From positions 4,188,001-4,252,000 of the forward strand of contig NZ_CP036299.1 in the NCBI RefSeq assembly GCF_007752345.1: DNA of 64,000 nucleotides, in the 5' to 3' direction. The first letter of the stretch is position 1. Each line of letters starts with the position of its first letter. This DNA is from Planctopirus ephydatiae. Lineage in GTDB: Bacteria > Planctomycetota > Planctomycetia > Planctomycetales > Planctomycetaceae. This document shows positions 30,823-41,722 of this stretch, in pieces. The translations under genes and the position numbers were made by a program. Below the pieces are notes generated by a model. It had not been told where the DNA came from and did no database searches. It was given only the letters and a program-made list of their open reading frames with translations.

Positions 30823-33800
30823 ATGCAGCAGGGAACAACTGCCGTTCACCAGACCAGCCAGAAATGGAGATTCTGGATCGATGTGGGCGGAACTTTTTCC
30901 GATCTTCTCGCGATTTCGCCAGAAGGTCACCCTGCACTCCTCAAAACACTTAGCTCCGGCAGAATCAAAGGGGTTTGCCAGTGTGGCCATCCAGGACTTT
31001 TCCAATGGGATGATGCTTCTCTGGGGCAATTTCCCTCTGATTTTTTTACCGGCTACGAGTGCCTCTGGGGAAATCACTCACAGAAACAAGTCCGTTCAAA
31101 AATTATTCGCCATGAACAGATTCGATTTTCTGAGTCTTCGAAAGAAAGTCACGCGACATTTTTTGCCAGATTCACGATTCAGCCCCAGGATTCATCAGTT
31201 TCGGCTGTCATCCCCGGCGAAGGCACACTCTATGAACTGACCTCGCACGAAGAATCAGCCTTTTGTGGGATTCGCCAGATTCTTCGCCTGCCCCTCTCGC
31301 AACCATTGCCAGAGATTGACCTATCTTTAGGAACAACTCGGGGCACCAATGCACTGCTGACTCGGAACGGAGCAAAGACGGCACTCCTCACCACCCGCGG
31401 ATTGGGCGATCTCCCCAGGATCGGATCACAGGAACGCCCTCATCTCTTCGCTTTACAGATTGAAAAACCTGCTCAGCTTTTCTGCCAGGTGGTTGAAATC
31501 GACGAACGCATCTCCGCCTCGGGTGAAATTCTCCTCCCGCCAGATGCTCAGCAGATTCGCGAGCAACTCCGGCAATTGCTCCAGCAGGGAATTCAGTCGC
31601 TTGCGATCTCATTCCTCCATGCCTGGAAGTACCCCCAACATGAACAACTGGTTGCTTACCTGGCAAAAGAAGCTGGTTTCATCGAAATCTGCACGTCGCA
31701 TCAGACAGCCCCTTTCCCCAAACTTGTTCCACGCACTGAGACGACAGTTCTCAATGCTTATCTGACTCCTGTCCTCCGTTCGTATCTTAACAGTCTTTCA
31801 AGAGGTCTTGACCAAACGTCTTCTCCCCAATCCCGGCAGGTGCGGCTCATGACCAGTTCCGGCACGCTGGTCAGTGCCCACAATTTCCGTGGAAGTGACA
31901 GTGTGCTCAGTGGCCCGGCGGGAGGAGTTGTGGGCTTTGCCAGAGCTGCCGAAGACGCTGGATTTTCCAAAGCCATTGGCATCGATATGGGCGGCACCAG
32001 CACGGATGTGGCGATTTATGCGGGAGAGTTTCTACGAGAGTTTGAAGGCGTGAAAGCGGGAGTCAAACTCATTGGTGATCGACTGGCCATCGAAACCGTT
32101 GCGGCAGGTGGTGGCAGTGTGTGCGATCTTGTCGGTCGCCAACTTGTTGTCGGGCCACAAAGTGCCGGTGCTTCACCGGGCCCGGCCTGTTATGGACAAG
32201 GCGGCCCATTAACGATTACCGATTGCAATCTGTGGCTGGGACGGATCGATACTTCCCGGTTTCCGTTTCCACTCGATCGAGAGGCGACCAGGCAACGACT
32301 TCACGAAACGCTTTTGAAACTGCAAAGCGTCATTAATTTTGAGCAGGCAGGGATGAAGCCGATCGCCTCAATTGAGGAATTGGCGGCTGGCTTTCTCGAA
32401 ATCGCCAACGCCACGATGGCCCGTGCCATTCGGAAAATCTCCATCGAAAAAGGACAAGTACCTGAAGATTATCTGTTGGTGGCCTTTGGTGGAGCCGCTC
32501 CACAACACGCCTGCGGTATTGCCCGATTGCTGAATATCCAACGCGTACTCATTCATCCGCTGGCAGCGCTTTTATGTGCCTATGGACTCAGTCAGGCCAA
32601 CGTGACTCGTCGAGGCGAACGCCCCATTTACCAGCGATTGCAAGAATCCAGCAGTCGTGATCAATTATCAGAAGACACTTTGAAGACCCTCCTGAGACTG
32701 GCTGGTGAACTGGAGGCAGATCTCCGTCAGCAGATTGAGCAGGAACAGCTGCCGAACACGGTACTCAAACCTTTGCGGCTGGATGTTGCACTCTGTTATG
32801 CAGGCGCAGAGTCCCTATTGGAGATTCGCTTGCCGGACAATCTGAAGAGTCTGTCGATCAGCGATCTGGCAAACCAGTTCCGACGGTTGCATCGGTCTCG
32901 ATACGGATATGACCGCCCTGCCGCTCAACTGGAACTGGTCGCACTGCGCGGCGAACTTTCGGCAACCTGGGAACCCATTTCATTCCATGCTGATGTGCTG
33001 AAAGCTCATGAAGTTTCTCATACCGCATTCAACAACTCGAAGTCTCCCATGACACAACGTCTATGGGTTGCGGGCAACTGGCAGCAGGCGGATTGTTTCC
33101 CTCGGGAACAACTGGCATTGGATGACGTGATTGCCGGCCCGGCTCTGATCACCGACACGACCACCACCACTTATATCGACATGGGTTATGAAGCCCGGCG
33201 ACTCCCCGGCGGTGAGCTACTCATCTCAAAACAAGAGAAAACAGCCCAGACTGACTCAACCAGTCCATCCCAAAAGCAGTTGGAAAACTCTTCAGCAGCC
33301 ACACCCAGAGAAAAAACTCCCGAAATTTCACCTTTCGAGATTGAGGTCTTTCATCAGCGACTGGCTTCAATTGCCGACGAAATGGGGATCAAACTCCAGC
33401 AGACAGCCATTTCAACCAACGTTAAAGAGCGGCTGGATTACAGTTGTGCGATTTTCACCAGGCTTGGTGAACTCGTCGTCAATGCCCCACATGTCCCTGT
33501 CCATCTGGGAGCCATGAGCGAATCGGTCAAAGCCATACTCAAGGCTCATCCGAACATGGAACCTGGCGATGTCTTTCTCACCAACGATCCTTTTGCTGGT
33601 GGCTCTCACCTTCCCGATCTAACCGTCATCAGCCCCGTCTTTATCTCGGCACTTACGGCGAGTAACAAACCTTATCTGGCAGGGTTCGTCGCCAATCGGG
33701 CGCATCATGCCGAGATTGGCGGGATCGTGCCGGGAAGCATGCCCCCGTTCTCGAAATGTCTTGCCGAAGAAGGGGTTCTGCTCAGCAATCTACGTATTGT

Positions 33801-34956
33801 GCATGGCGGCGTGCTCGATGAAGCGGGCCTGATGGCGCGCTGGAAGGCTCCCCCCTATCCTTCCCGAATGCCCGAACAAAACCTCGCCGATCTGCAGGCA
33901 CAAATTGCGGCGAACACCCGTGGAGCTCAACTGGTTGCCGACTTCGTACAGGAGCAATCAATCGCTCACTTTGAGCTATGCTTGAACCAGCTACAGCAGA
34001 TTGCCTCCACCATGATCCGCCAACTGCTGGGGAAACTCCCGCCCGGCGAGTACCCATTTATCGATCATCTCGACGATGGCTCACCAATCCGGTTAACCTG
34101 CCGCATTCTCAAATCGGATTCTTCATCGAATCAGAAGGCAAACTCACCTGTCTGCCAGCTCGATTTCACAGGAACCGGGCCTGTTCTCAAAAGCAATCTC
34201 AATGCCAATCGAGCCATTGTCACAGCCAGTGTGATGTACACACTTCGGTGTCTTGTGGAGTGGTATCATCCCGATCAAGCCCATACGCACTTTCCACTTA
34301 ACAGTGGTGTACTTGAACCTGTGGAGATTGTGCTACCCGAATGTCTGCTCAACCCTCCAGCTCACCACGATCCAAAGCTCGCGGCAGCTGTGGTGGGGGG
34401 AAATGTCGAAACTTCTCAAAGGCTCGTCGATGTTCTCCTGGGTGTTTTTGGAGTCGCAGCAGCCAGCCAGGGAACCATGAACAACCTCACGTTTGGCAAT
34501 GATCGCTTTGGCTACTACGAAACGATCTGTGGTGGAACAGGGGCTACTTCGCGAGGTCCCGGCGCAGACGCAATTCACTCGCACATGACAAATACACGTC
34601 TGACAGACCCTGAAATCCTCGAACAAAGATATCCGCTCAGAGTTAAACGGTTTTCCATTCGCCAGGGATCTGGCGGTACAGGCCAATATCGCGGTGGCCA
34701 TGGTGTCACCCGCCAGCTCGAGTTTCTGGAACCTCTTTCTGTCTCGATTCTTTCGGAAAGACGAGGGGGTTTCCGTCCTTACGGTGTTGCCGGTGGAGAG
34801 GCCGGCCAACCGGGCCAGAATCTTCTGACACGCCGACAAACTGGCGAAACCATCGATCTGGGGGGCAAAGCAACCATACAAGTTGAAACAGGAGATCTTC
34901 TCACCATCCACACGCCCGGCGGTGGCGGATGGGGATCTCCCGATGCCTCAGCATGA
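30823..34956 (+). CDS. Fused hydantoinase/5-oxoprolinase (HyuA-HyuB)
   Basis: A 1377-residue cytoplasmic protein joining HyuA (about residues 1-810) and HyuB (about 840-1377). The HyuA half has ATP-binding motifs of the ASKHA fold: [15 protein letters not shown] and [16 protein letters not shown]. The HyuB half shows [29 protein letters not shown] and the end [15 protein letters not shown]. The fusion and length match the ATP-dependent 5-oxoprolinase type, which opens 5-oxoproline to glutamate; other lactams are possible. Residues about 45-150 between the first ATP motif and [14 protein letters not shown] are longer than I expect for the family. It lies alone on its strand. Confidence 0.9.
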   Translation: MQQGTTAVHQTSQKWRFWIDVGGTFSDLLAISPEGHPALLKTLSSGRIKGVCQCGHPGLFQWDDASLGQFPSDFFTGYECLWGNHSQKQVRSKIIRHEQIRFSESSKESHATFFARFTIQPQDSSVSAVIPGEGTLYELTSHEESAFCGIRQILRLPLSQPLPEIDLSLGTTRGTNALLTRNGAKTALLTTRGLGDLPRIGSQERPHLFALQIEKPAQLFCQVVEIDERISASGEILLPPDAQQIREQLRQLLQQGIQSLAISFLHAWKYPQHEQLVAYLAKEAGFIEICTSHQTAPFPKLVPRTETTVLNAYLTPVLRSYLNSLSRGLDQTSSPQSRQVRLMTSSGTLVSAHNFRGSDSVLSGPAGGVVGFARAAEDAGFSKAIGIDMGGTSTDVAIYAGEFLREFEGVKAGVKLIGDRLAIETVAAGGGSVCDLVGRQLVVGPQSAGASPGPACYGQGGPLTITDCNLWLGRIDTSRFPFPLDREATRQRLHETLLKLQSVINFEQAGMKPIASIEELAAGFLEIANATMARAIRKISIEKGQVPEDYLLVAFGGAAPQHACGIARLLNIQRVLIHPLAALLCAYGLSQANVTRRGERPIYQRLQESSSRDQLSEDTLKTLLRLAGELEADLRQQIEQEQLPNTVLKPLRLDVALCYAGAESLLEIRLPDNLKSLSISDLANQFRRLHRSRYGYDRPAAQLELVALRGELSATWEPISFHADVLKAHEVSHTAFNNSKSPMTQRLWVAGNWQQADCFPREQLALDDVIAGPALITDTTTTTYIDMGYEARRLPGGELLISKQEKTAQTDSTSPSQKQLENSSAATPREKTPEISPFEIEVFHQRLASIADEMGIKLQQTAISTNVKERLDYSCAIFTRLGELVVNAPHVPVHLGAMSESVKAILKAHPNMEPGDVFLTNDPFAGGSHLPDLTVISPVFISALTASNKPYLAGFVANRAHHAEIGGIVPGSMPPFSKCLAEEGVLLSNLRIVHGGVLDEAGLMARWKAPPYPSRMPEQNLADLQAQIAANTRGAQLVADFVQEQSIAHFELCLNQLQQIASTMIRQLLGKLPPGEYPFIDHLDDGSPIRLTCRILKSDSSSNQKANSPVCQLDFTGTGPVLKSNLNANRAIVTASVMYTLRCLVEWYHPDQAHTHFPLNSGVLEPVEIVLPECLLNPPAHHDPKLAAAVVGGNVETSQRLVDVLLGVFGVAAASQGTMNNLTFGNDRFGYYETICGGTGATSRGPGADAIHSHMTNTRLTDPEILEQRYPLRVKRFSIRQGSGGTGQYRGGHGVTRQLEFLEPLSVSILSERRGGFRPYGVAGGEAGQPGQNLLTRRQTGETIDLGGKATIQVETGDLLTIHTPGGGGWGSPDASA

Positions 34957-35006
34957 GTCACAGGCATAAACAACTACTACCATGAAGCAACCAGAAGTTT
35001 ACTGAT

Positions 35007-35438
35007 TCAACTGGCAAACTGTGATTTCAAGCCTTCTGAAGCGAGCCAGACACAGCCAAAGGAAATGATCAGCCCCAGCACGAAGACCAGCATCGATTGC
35101 CAGAAAATGTCGCAGCGAACGATGACACGCCAGAGTGTGTAAGGGGGAAACAGCACAAACAGCAGACCTTTTTTCGCATTTTCAGCCAGCGCTATGGTAC
35201 CGGCCCAGCTCATCCCGGCGGCTGTCATCGTCAGCCCCAGAGTGACACCCAGAATCAGCATCATCCACAGACCTTGCGTCCCGCCGCGAGTACCGAGTGC
35301 ATACAGCCCACCCAACGCGATTCCACTGGCAATAATCACTGTCGGTGCGAACCCCTTCCAGCGGATCTGCAGTTTTTCCGGCGTCAGTCGATTGGTCTCT
35401 GTGACAGAAATTTCTGCTGTCTGAGGAGCGGAATTCAT
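35007..35438 (-). CDS. Small integral membrane protein
   Basis: A 143-residue protein with about four hydrophobic segments (APTVIIASGIALGGLYAL, GLWMMLILGVTLGLTMTAAG, GLLFVLFPPYTLWRVIV, SMLVFVLGLIISFGCVWLA) after a polar N-terminus. I do not recognise a family. It starts ten bases after the carbonic anhydrase stop codon with AAGGTGG before the ATG at 35438, so the two are probably co-transcribed. A role linked to inorganic carbon is only a guess from position. Confidence 0.75.
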   Translation of the reverse strand: MNSAPQTAEISVTETNRLTPEKLQIRWKGFAPTVIIASGIALGGLYALGTRGGTQGLWMMLILGVTLGLTMTAAGMSWAGTIALAENAKKGLLFVLFPPYTLWRVIVRCDIFWQSMLVFVLGLIISFGCVWLASEGLKSQFAS

Positions 35439-35448
35439 TATGCCACCT

Positions 35449-36159
35449 TCAGGCAGGAGGACTCTGTGGAGTGCTTCCATTGGCGTTATTAACCACGTTG
35501 GAAGTGACTGGCTGTGCCAAAGCAGCGGAATCCATCGATTTATCACCCATCAGAGGTTCAAAAATACCTGTATTTGTTGAAAATGCATGCACCTGACCGG
35601 TTTCCAATTGATAAACCCAGCCATGCAACGCGATTTGATTTCGCTGAAGTTTAACGGCGACAGCCGGATGAGTCTGCAGATTTTCAAGCTGAACGAGGAC
35701 ATGCTCCTGAATGGCGACTTCATAGCGTTCTGCAGGTGCGAGCGCTGGGTAGTTTTCTTCCATGATCCTTCTCGTGGTTTCAGCATGCAGGAGCCACTGC
35801 CTAACCATGGGAAGTTTTTCGGTGGAAGCTGGGTTTAGTAGCGCCTTTATCGCCCCACATTGAGAATGCCCGCAAACGATGATATCACTGACATTCAGGG
35901 CCGAAACAGCAAACTCGATGGTAGCCGCTTCACCTCCCGTCGATGCTCCGAAAGGAGGGACAATATTCCCGGCATTACGGAGAATAAACAGCTCTCCGGG
36001 ATTCGTCATCATGATCAGATCAGGGACGACACGCGAATCGGAGCAGCCAATGAACAGAGCCACAGGCTTTTGGCCAGAACTCAGCTTCTCGAACAAATTC
36101 CGCTGCTTCTCGTAGACCTCTTTGTGGAACTGATGTAAACCGGCGAAGAGGGTTCTCAT
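35449..36159 (-). CDS. Beta-class carbonic anhydrase
   Basis: A 236-residue zinc enzyme interconverting CO2 and bicarbonate. Zinc ligands and the activating pair are visible: Cys39, Asp41 and Arg43 in FIGCSDSRVVPD, and His98 and Cys101 in VCGHSQCGAIKA. The NAGNIVPPFG loop is typical. No signal peptide is seen, so it is cytoplasmic. The C-terminal 25 residues are a polar extension. A small membrane protein gene follows within ten bases. Confidence 0.95.
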   Translation of the reverse strand: MRTLFAGLHQFHKEVYEKQRNLFEKLSSGQKPVALFIGCSDSRVVPDLIMMTNPGELFILRNAGNIVPPFGASTGGEAATIEFAVSALNVSDIIVCGHSQCGAIKALLNPASTEKLPMVRQWLLHAETTRRIMEENYPALAPAERYEVAIQEHVLVQLENLQTHPAVAVKLQRNQIALHGWVYQLETGQVHAFSTNTGIFEPLMGDKSMDSAALAQPVTSNVVNNANGSTPQSPPA

Positions 36160-36312
36160 GGGCAGATAACGTCCTGACGGGTTTCAAAATCACACCAAAA
36201 TACTCACGAATTCAATTTCGTTAATCTATCTGATTGCTTTTGAAATTGTCAGGTTCAGCAACTTTTTCGGCAGGTTCTTCTCGCAGTGAACAAACTGGAG
36301 AACTCATCTCAT

Positions 36313-36900
36313 TTACAGACGGGAGCGAACGGCCTCTTTCCAATTGCCACCATCGACGCCTTTCCACCAAAGGACTGTGGAATAAGGTGCTCCAGCAGCT
36401 GTGGCATTTCCGACAAACTTGGAGACTCGAATGTAGTTCCCATCCCGCATAGGCAATAAGCGAAATTCCTGACTGCGATTGTCAAGCAGGGAGATCTCGA
36501 GGAGTGCTACATCGTTGAGGTTTTCGAGAGCTTCAAATTCGACTTGGAAGAGTAGACCGTTAACGCCCTTTTCTTGAGTTGGCGTAATACGCCAGGATGA
36601 GAGACGGGCTGTGAACAACTTGGGGGCCGGGGGAGGCATAGGCTCCTTGACTTCGGGAACTGTCTCAACAACAGCGGGTGGTGGAGTGACCTGTGGCGGC
36701 GGCGGCGGATCTTCATCATCGCGTTTGAAGCCTGCGACTGGCTTCACTTCTGGTACGGGCGGATTGATCTGATCGCAACCGAAGATCCCAAGGAGCCCGC
36801 AGGCGAAGATCCATGATCGCCAGAAACATTGACGGAATAAGCCTGTCTGGCTTAGACCTGAGTGAAGGCTCGTCTCACCGATCGCATGCAGGCTGGCCAC
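36313..36900 (-). CDS. Lipoprotein of unknown function
   Basis: A 195-residue protein with a signal peptide ending in the lipobox IFACGLLGIFGC, then a Pro/Glu-rich linker (DEDPPPPPQVTPPP) and a C-terminal domain of about 110 residues (FTARLSSWRITPTQEKGVNG ... YSTVLWWKGVDGGNW) likely to be beta-rich. I do not recognise the family. The GTG at 36900 is chosen because AAGGG lies eight bases upstream and it puts the signal peptide near the terminus; a TTG at 36963 is the alternative. Confidence 0.7.
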   Translation of the reverse strand: MASLHAIGETSLHSGLSQTGLFRQCFWRSWIFACGLLGIFGCDQINPPVPEVKPVAGFKRDDEDPPPPPQVTPPPAVVETVPEVKEPMPPPAPKLFTARLSSWRITPTQEKGVNGLLFQVEFEALENLNDVALLEISLLDNRSQEFRLLPMRDGNYIRVSKFVGNATAAGAPYSTVLWWKGVDGGNWKEAVRSRL

Positions 36901-37134
36901 AGATTTTTCCCTTGTGAGTGATGGCGCCAAAAGGACGCCGCGCGTACAACCAACGTGATTCAATAGTCACCTCTTTGGTGGCTCAATGTACTGGCGAGAC
37001 TTACTGCCGCAATTGGCTGTTAGCAATCTTCACAGGGATTTCATCGATTCCTCGATTCGGGCTGATTTCTGTCAAGCTGAGCAGCTTTTGCATGGCCGGA
37101 GGATGATGGCTTTGTCTGTGAGGTGTTTCGTGGA

Positions 37135-37971
37135 TCAGGGAGTCGGGTGATTGACGGGGTGGAGGATTTCGAGGTACGGCCTGAGCAATTGTGCCCAGCG
37201 GCGATAGCCCTCTTCGCTCATATGGAGCCCATCGGCCACAAATAATTCAGGGATCGGTTGACCATCCGCCCCCAGCATCACCGTTTCGGTATCGATAAAG
37301 GTCGCCTGGGGGTCTTTGCCGCAGATTTTCGCCAGTTGACTGTTGGTTTCGCGGATGGATTCGATCATCCCCCAGCGCTTAACACTGGGTTTGATCCCCA
37401 GCACGATGATTTTTGTCTCGGGTAATTCGGTACGAACCCAGGTATGGAACTTCTCAAAATTCTGCACGACTTCTTCGCTGGACTGCTTGGCAGCGATGTC
37501 ATTATCACCCGAATAGATCACCAGCACAGCCGGTTGAAGTGGCTTCAGAATGCGTTCTGCATGGCGAACAAGATCGTCATATCGAGAGCCTCCAAAACCG
37601 CGATTGATCGGCGAGTATTCTGGGAATGAATCTTTGATTTTCCATAGACGAATGGTGGAACTGCCGCAGAAAACAAGGCCGCCCGTGCGCTGAGGATGCA
37701 TCGTGTTCTCCTTGTCGAAAGCGGCGAGTTCCTTGTTCCATCGCTCTGCCTGTGAAACCGCGGCGGTCTGTGGCGGTGCCGCAGTGGTTGTGGCCGGGTT
37801 GTCGATTACCGTTGGTGGAGCAGCAATCACTTCCACCTGATCAAACACCACGGCATGCCACAAAACGGCACTGGCTCCCAGAAGCATTAACCAGCAGGTT
37901 CGACCGGGCATCCAAAAACATCCAGATACTGACTGGCGATTGGGGCAAAGTGTGTAAAGAAGATCTTTCAT
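37135..37971 (-). CDS. SGNH/GDSL-type esterase or lipase, membrane-targeted
   Basis: A 278-residue protein. An N-terminal hydrophobic segment (CWLMLLGASAVLWHAVVFDQ) suggests export. The SGNH hydrolase blocks are visible: Ser in VFCGSSTIRLW, Gly in GFGGSRYDD, Asn in YSGDNDIA and the Asp-His pair in VADGLHMSEEGY. It probably removes acyl or acetyl groups from a carbohydrate or lipid. The ATG at 37971 is preferred: AGGA lies nine bases upstream, and longer starts would run into the divergent methyltransferase gene. Confidence 0.85.
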   Translation of the reverse strand: MKDLLYTLCPNRQSVSGCFWMPGRTCWLMLLGASAVLWHAVVFDQVEVIAAPPTVIDNPATTTAAPPQTAAVSQAERWNKELAAFDKENTMHPQRTGGLVFCGSSTIRLWKIKDSFPEYSPINRGFGGSRYDDLVRHAERILKPLQPAVLVIYSGDNDIAAKQSSEEVVQNFEKFHTWVRTELPETKIIVLGIKPSVKRWGMIESIRETNSQLAKICGKDPQATFIDTETVMLGADGQPIPELFVADGLHMSEEGYRRWAQLLRPYLEILHPVNHPTP

Positions 37972-38123
37972 GGCATGAGTTCCTGTCGATCTGGCGGGAG
38001 AACAATCTTCTGACGTCCATCGCAGAATGAGCGTGGACGGAGGTAAACTCAAGGACGCAGAGGAGAATTTATTCCTTATGCCCTTACAAAGCAGTGCGAA
38101 AGCTTCTTCAGGATGTGGCCGAG

Positions 38124-39041
38124 ATGACAGGATCCGACGAATCAGCACAGAATCCGCCATCTCCCAGATCACCAGAGCTTTCGGAAAATCGAGTCGAGCC
38201 TTTGCAGGATCTCTCCAGTCAGCAGCCTGCATTCACAGAGGGAACGCCCAAAAGAGAAAAACCCGAAAAAAGTCGGCGGATTGAGCGGGAGTTCGGTATT
38301 CCCATCCCCGGTGAGATTCTTCCCCCTGAGCAGTGGGTCAAAACAGCCATCAAAGCCCTACCATCTTCCGGCCTATTGAACTGGCATGAAGTGTTTGGAC
38401 AAACGCTGGAACAGAAGCAGGGCATCGTACTCGATCTCGGTTGCGGCAACGGGCGGAGTACGCTTTGGCACGCGATTGTCGAGCCTCAATACTGTTACCT
38501 GGGCGTTGATATCCTGCCCGTCGTCATTCGCTATGCGACGAGGCGTGCCAACCAACGAGGATTGGGGCATCTTCGATTTGCCGTGATTGGTGGGAAGGAA
38601 CTGCTCGCACAGTTAGTCCCTGCCGGTTCTGTTTCGAAGATCTGCATCTATCACCCACAGCCCTATTACGAAGAGCACCTGATTGGCAAGCGCCTGGTGA
38701 CGCCGGAGTTTCTGGCGATGGCCCATCAGGCGTTGGTGCCCGGAGGCGAGTTGATCCTCCAAACAGATCATCCGGCTTACTGGCAGTACATGGAACAGGT
38801 AGTTCCTGCATTCTTTGAGTTGAGGGCGATCCCCGGTCCATGGCCTGATGCACCGCGCGGCAGAACACGCCGCGAGATTCTGGCGACAAAACGCGGCTTA
38901 CCCGTCTTTCGAGGTGTCGCGACACGGAAAGAAGGGCTGGATCGTGCCTCTGCTTTTGAGAAAGCGAGTGCCCTCCCCGTCCCGACGTTCAATGCGGATC
39001 GTCGGTTGTTGGCACTGGATCGCGAGGAACAGTCGCTTTAG
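38124..39041 (+). CDS. tRNA (guanine-N7-)-methyltransferase-like protein (TrmB family)
   Basis: A 305-residue protein. After a polar, Pro/Glu-rich N-terminus of about 70 residues comes a class I methyltransferase with SAM loop GIVLDLGCGNGRSTLWHA and acidic residue in YLGVDILPVV. The block SKICIYHPQPYYEEHLIGKR sits where TrmB has its FPDPWPKxRH motif, followed by PGGELILQTDHPAYWQYM. The altered motif and the C-terminal tail leave the exact substrate open, but m7G46 in tRNA is the best guess. A GTG at 38094 is an alternative start. It is divergent from the SGNH hydrolase gene. Confidence 0.75.
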   Translation: MTGSDESAQNPPSPRSPELSENRVEPLQDLSSQQPAFTEGTPKREKPEKSRRIEREFGIPIPGEILPPEQWVKTAIKALPSSGLLNWHEVFGQTLEQKQGIVLDLGCGNGRSTLWHAIVEPQYCYLGVDILPVVIRYATRRANQRGLGHLRFAVIGGKELLAQLVPAGSVSKICIYHPQPYYEEHLIGKRLVTPEFLAMAHQALVPGGELILQTDHPAYWQYMEQVVPAFFELRAIPGPWPDAPRGRTRREILATKRGLPVFRGVATRKEGLDRASAFEKASALPVPTFNADRRLLALDREEQSL

Positions 39042-39281
39042 CCGCGCAATTTCAATTCTAGTAACCACTTATCTGGTAATTAGTTGCGACTCTTCTCTCC
39101 AGGAGATCGCAGATTTTTCAAAGCAACAGTTGCGAAAAGTCGGGCAGTCTGAATAATACTGACATTGAGACTCAGTCTCATTTACCTGCCAGCCAGGAGA
39201 TTCTCCCAGCCAGCCTGTGAGGTCATCACTTCATGGGGAAGTGAGCCTTTCATTTCAAAGGCCTTAGGCGTGGAGATTTCT

Positions 39282-40157
39282 ATGCGACATTTGCTGCCGC
39301 GACGCGGATTTACGTTGATCGAACTTCTGGTGGTGATTGCGATCATCGCCATTCTGATCGCCCTGCTCCTCCCAGCCGTCCAACAGGCCCGGGAAGCCGC
39401 CCGGAGAACCCAATGCACCAACAATCTCAAACAGATTGGGTTGGCATTTCACAATTATCATGATGTGCATGGTGCCTTCTGCACGACTGACGGCGGTACC
39501 GCAGCCACCGGGTCAAGTGCTTTTGCAGCGATTCTGCCGCAAATCGATCAAGGAAACCTGTTTCTCAAGTATAATTTCAATCTCACCAATTCCGACCCGG
39601 CAAACACTGCCGTCACCTCACAGGTCATTCCAGCTTACCTGTGTCCATCAGCAGTATTGCGACGGCCAGTTCCAATGCCCGGATGTACGAACACGTCCAC
39701 CGGGAGGAATATTGACGACAATCGAGCTCCCGGCACTTATGCTGTGAATACAGGAACAACAGCCGGTAACGGGGCCATTATCCCTTCTTCCACAGGGGTC
39801 ACCAGGCTTCGAGATTTCACAGACGGCACGTCTAACACACTACTTGCCGGAGAATCGGCATGGAATCTACCTGACTACTTGTTTAGCAGCAGTGCATCAT
39901 GTGCCGGACAAGTACGTTGGGGATTTACGTATTGGGCATCACCTTACAATCTATCGACTGCTTTTGTCGTCCAGCCACCGTTTAACCCCAAATCAGGGGG
40001 AAGTGCCGTGCTATCTCGCTTCCGCAGCGATCACACTGGCGTGGTCAATATGGTGTTTGCCGATGGCCATGTCCGTTTCTTAAGCGAAAACATTGATAGT
40101 GGCCTTCTGTCGGCACTCGCGACGCGCAGTGGTGGAGAAGTCGTGGGAGATTTCTAG
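39282..40157 (+). CDS. DUF1559 prepilin-like protein (type II secretion-type N-terminus)
   Basis: A 291-residue protein of the family greatly expanded in planctomycetes. The N-terminus is a prepilin cleavage/methylation motif ([20 protein letters not shown]) followed by the conserved [20 protein letters not shown]. The C-terminus has [14 protein letters not shown] and ends GGEVVGDF. It is predicted to be processed by a prepilin peptidase and anchored by its hydrophobic helix; its role is unknown. The start at 39282 has GGAGA upstream. A secreted lipoprotein and a second secreted protein follow on the same strand. Confidence 0.92.
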   Translation: MRHLLPRRGFTLIELLVVIAIIAILIALLLPAVQQAREAARRTQCTNNLKQIGLAFHNYHDVHGAFCTTDGGTAATGSSAFAAILPQIDQGNLFLKYNFNLTNSDPANTAVTSQVIPAYLCPSAVLRRPVPMPGCTNTSTGRNIDDNRAPGTYAVNTGTTAGNGAIIPSSTGVTRLRDFTDGTSNTLLAGESAWNLPDYLFSSSASCAGQVRWGFTYWASPYNLSTAFVVQPPFNPKSGGSAVLSRFRSDHTGVVNMVFADGHVRFLSENIDSGLLSALATRSGGEVVGDF

Positions 40158-40350
40158 TAGCTATACGTCGTTAGCCATTTAGGGGGTGGTTCCAACAATG
40201 GCATCACTCTTTTTACTCCACAGTCTCATTTTCTTTCAGCCAAAACGTCATTCCCCTTTTTTACAGCGTTCGGCCACTCTCACTTCACATGCAAAGTGAA
40301 TCCATCGATAGATAGCACCACCGATTCATCTGGCCGCAGGAAAATACACA

Positions 40351-40809
40351 ATGTTTCAAAAAATGACCATGCTGTTATTACTCTTCTTTGGAGTATTCAG
40401 CTTCAGTGGTTGCGGCCAAAACTATATAGGTCGCCAGCCCATCTCTGGAAGCATTTTATTTGATGGTACCCCAATGAATGAAGGAACTGTACGATTCATA
40501 CCGGATGGCCAGACCAAAGGCCCTGCTGCTTATGGAATCATACAAGATGGTTTCTACGAGATTAGTCATCACGAGGGAGTCGTCCCCGGGACATATCGTG
40601 TCGAAATCGAAAAGAAAATCGAGCTTCCTTTTGAGATCGATGACGAGGCAGCATATGCAAAACATCTTGCAGAACAGAAAGGAAGACAATTTCCCAGGCA
40701 GCCAGTGCCACCAAAGTATAACCGAAACTCCGAACTTAGAGTGACGATTGTCCCCGGACGGAATGCCAGCAAGCTCGATTTTGACTTAACAACATCTGAA
40801 AATAAGTAG
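40351..40809 (+). CDS. Small lipoprotein
   Basis: A 152-residue protein with a signal peptide ending in lipobox FGVFSFSGC. The mature part (PISGSILFDGTPMNEGTVRF ... GVVPGTYRVEIEKK) resembles the carboxypeptidase-regulatory/transthyretin-like beta sandwich common in planctomycete lipoproteins encoded beside DUF1559 genes. AGGA lies nine bases before the ATG. Function unknown. It sits 193 bases after the DUF1559 gene. Confidence 0.8.
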   Translation: MFQKMTMLLLLFFGVFSFSGCGQNYIGRQPISGSILFDGTPMNEGTVRFIPDGQTKGPAAYGIIQDGFYEISHHEGVVPGTYRVEIEKKIELPFEIDDEAAYAKHLAEQKGRQFPRQPVPPKYNRNSELRVTIVPGRNASKLDFDLTTSENK

Positions 40810-40874
40810 AAACCTCTCTGTAAATTCTAAGTTCTTGATCTGTGCATAGCCACCTAGTTTCCCAAGGAATCCCA

Positions 40875-41678
40875 ATGAAACTTTGCATCACTATCATATT
40901 GCTTGTAATAATTAACTTACCAACGAAGTTTGCACAAGCTGACCCACCGCTTCGCTTTCTGAGAACTGAACAAGGTGGGGTCAGATTAAGCCTGAACACG
41001 TACACCCGTGTCGTTATGCCTGATTTTCATCCGCCAATTAATACAGATTCCGATAGTTATAGCTCAGGATTTGTGGAGACTGCACAAGAATCTGTCACAT
41101 CCGCGTCAACTATTCTTACCAACAACGCAATTTCACACTTGCAAGGTGACATTGTTGCCGAAGGTGATGGAGATACGACTATCAGCGCACCCGCGATTGT
41201 GTTGGGAACCCACAACATCTCTCTCGATGGCTCAGACCCGAGCGATGCCAATCTGTCAGCATCCGTAGGCCTGGATTGGGATGTGGAATTCGTTGCAGAC
41301 AACGAAAGTGAATTGAGAGAAAATTTTGGCTTCTACACAGTTTCAGTAAGCGTATCTTATGAAGCCCAAGCGCTTACTAGCGGCATCGCTCATTTTAACC
41401 ACGGAGCAAGTGGATACATTCAGGTCACTGTGGGCGAGCAGATTGTGACGGTATATGCTTTGGATGGTGTTTGGGTCAGTGATAGCAATGGAATTGTCAC
41501 AGTGACCGAGCCATCGTCAGGAATCTTTTCCGTTTCTGCGAGCTCTGAACTCTTCATTGAACATGATGATGTTGTCGATATCAGTGGGGCATTATGGTAT
41601 AACCTCACCTCAGCAACGGTCGATGGAGGTGCTGTCCTAGGCGTGAGTGACATGGTAATACAAGTGCGCGTCGAATAA
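40875..41678 (+). CDS. Secreted protein of unknown function
   Basis: A 267-residue protein with a signal peptide (MKLCITIILLVIINLPTKFA, cleavage near QADP). The mature part is Ser/Thr/Val/Asp-rich and probably all beta (SVGLDWDVEFVADNE, GYIQVTVGEQIVTVYALDG). I recognise no family. AAGGA precedes the ATG at 40875. By eye its DNA is more AT-rich than the flanking kelch gene. It follows the small lipoprotein by 65 bases and may belong to the same transcript. Confidence 0.75.
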   Translation: MKLCITIILLVIINLPTKFAQADPPLRFLRTEQGGVRLSLNTYTRVVMPDFHPPINTDSDSYSSGFVETAQESVTSASTILTNNAISHLQGDIVAEGDGDTTISAPAIVLGTHNISLDGSDPSDANLSASVGLDWDVEFVADNESELRENFGFYTVSVSVSYEAQALTSGIAHFNHGASGYIQVTVGEQIVTVYALDGVWVSDSNGIVTVTEPSSGIFSVSASSELFIEHDDVVDISGALWYNLTSATVDGGAVLGVSDMVIQVRVE

Positions 41679-41722
41679 TTACTTTTATTTCACACATTTA
41701 TTGGTTTTTCAGGAGTTCCGAT

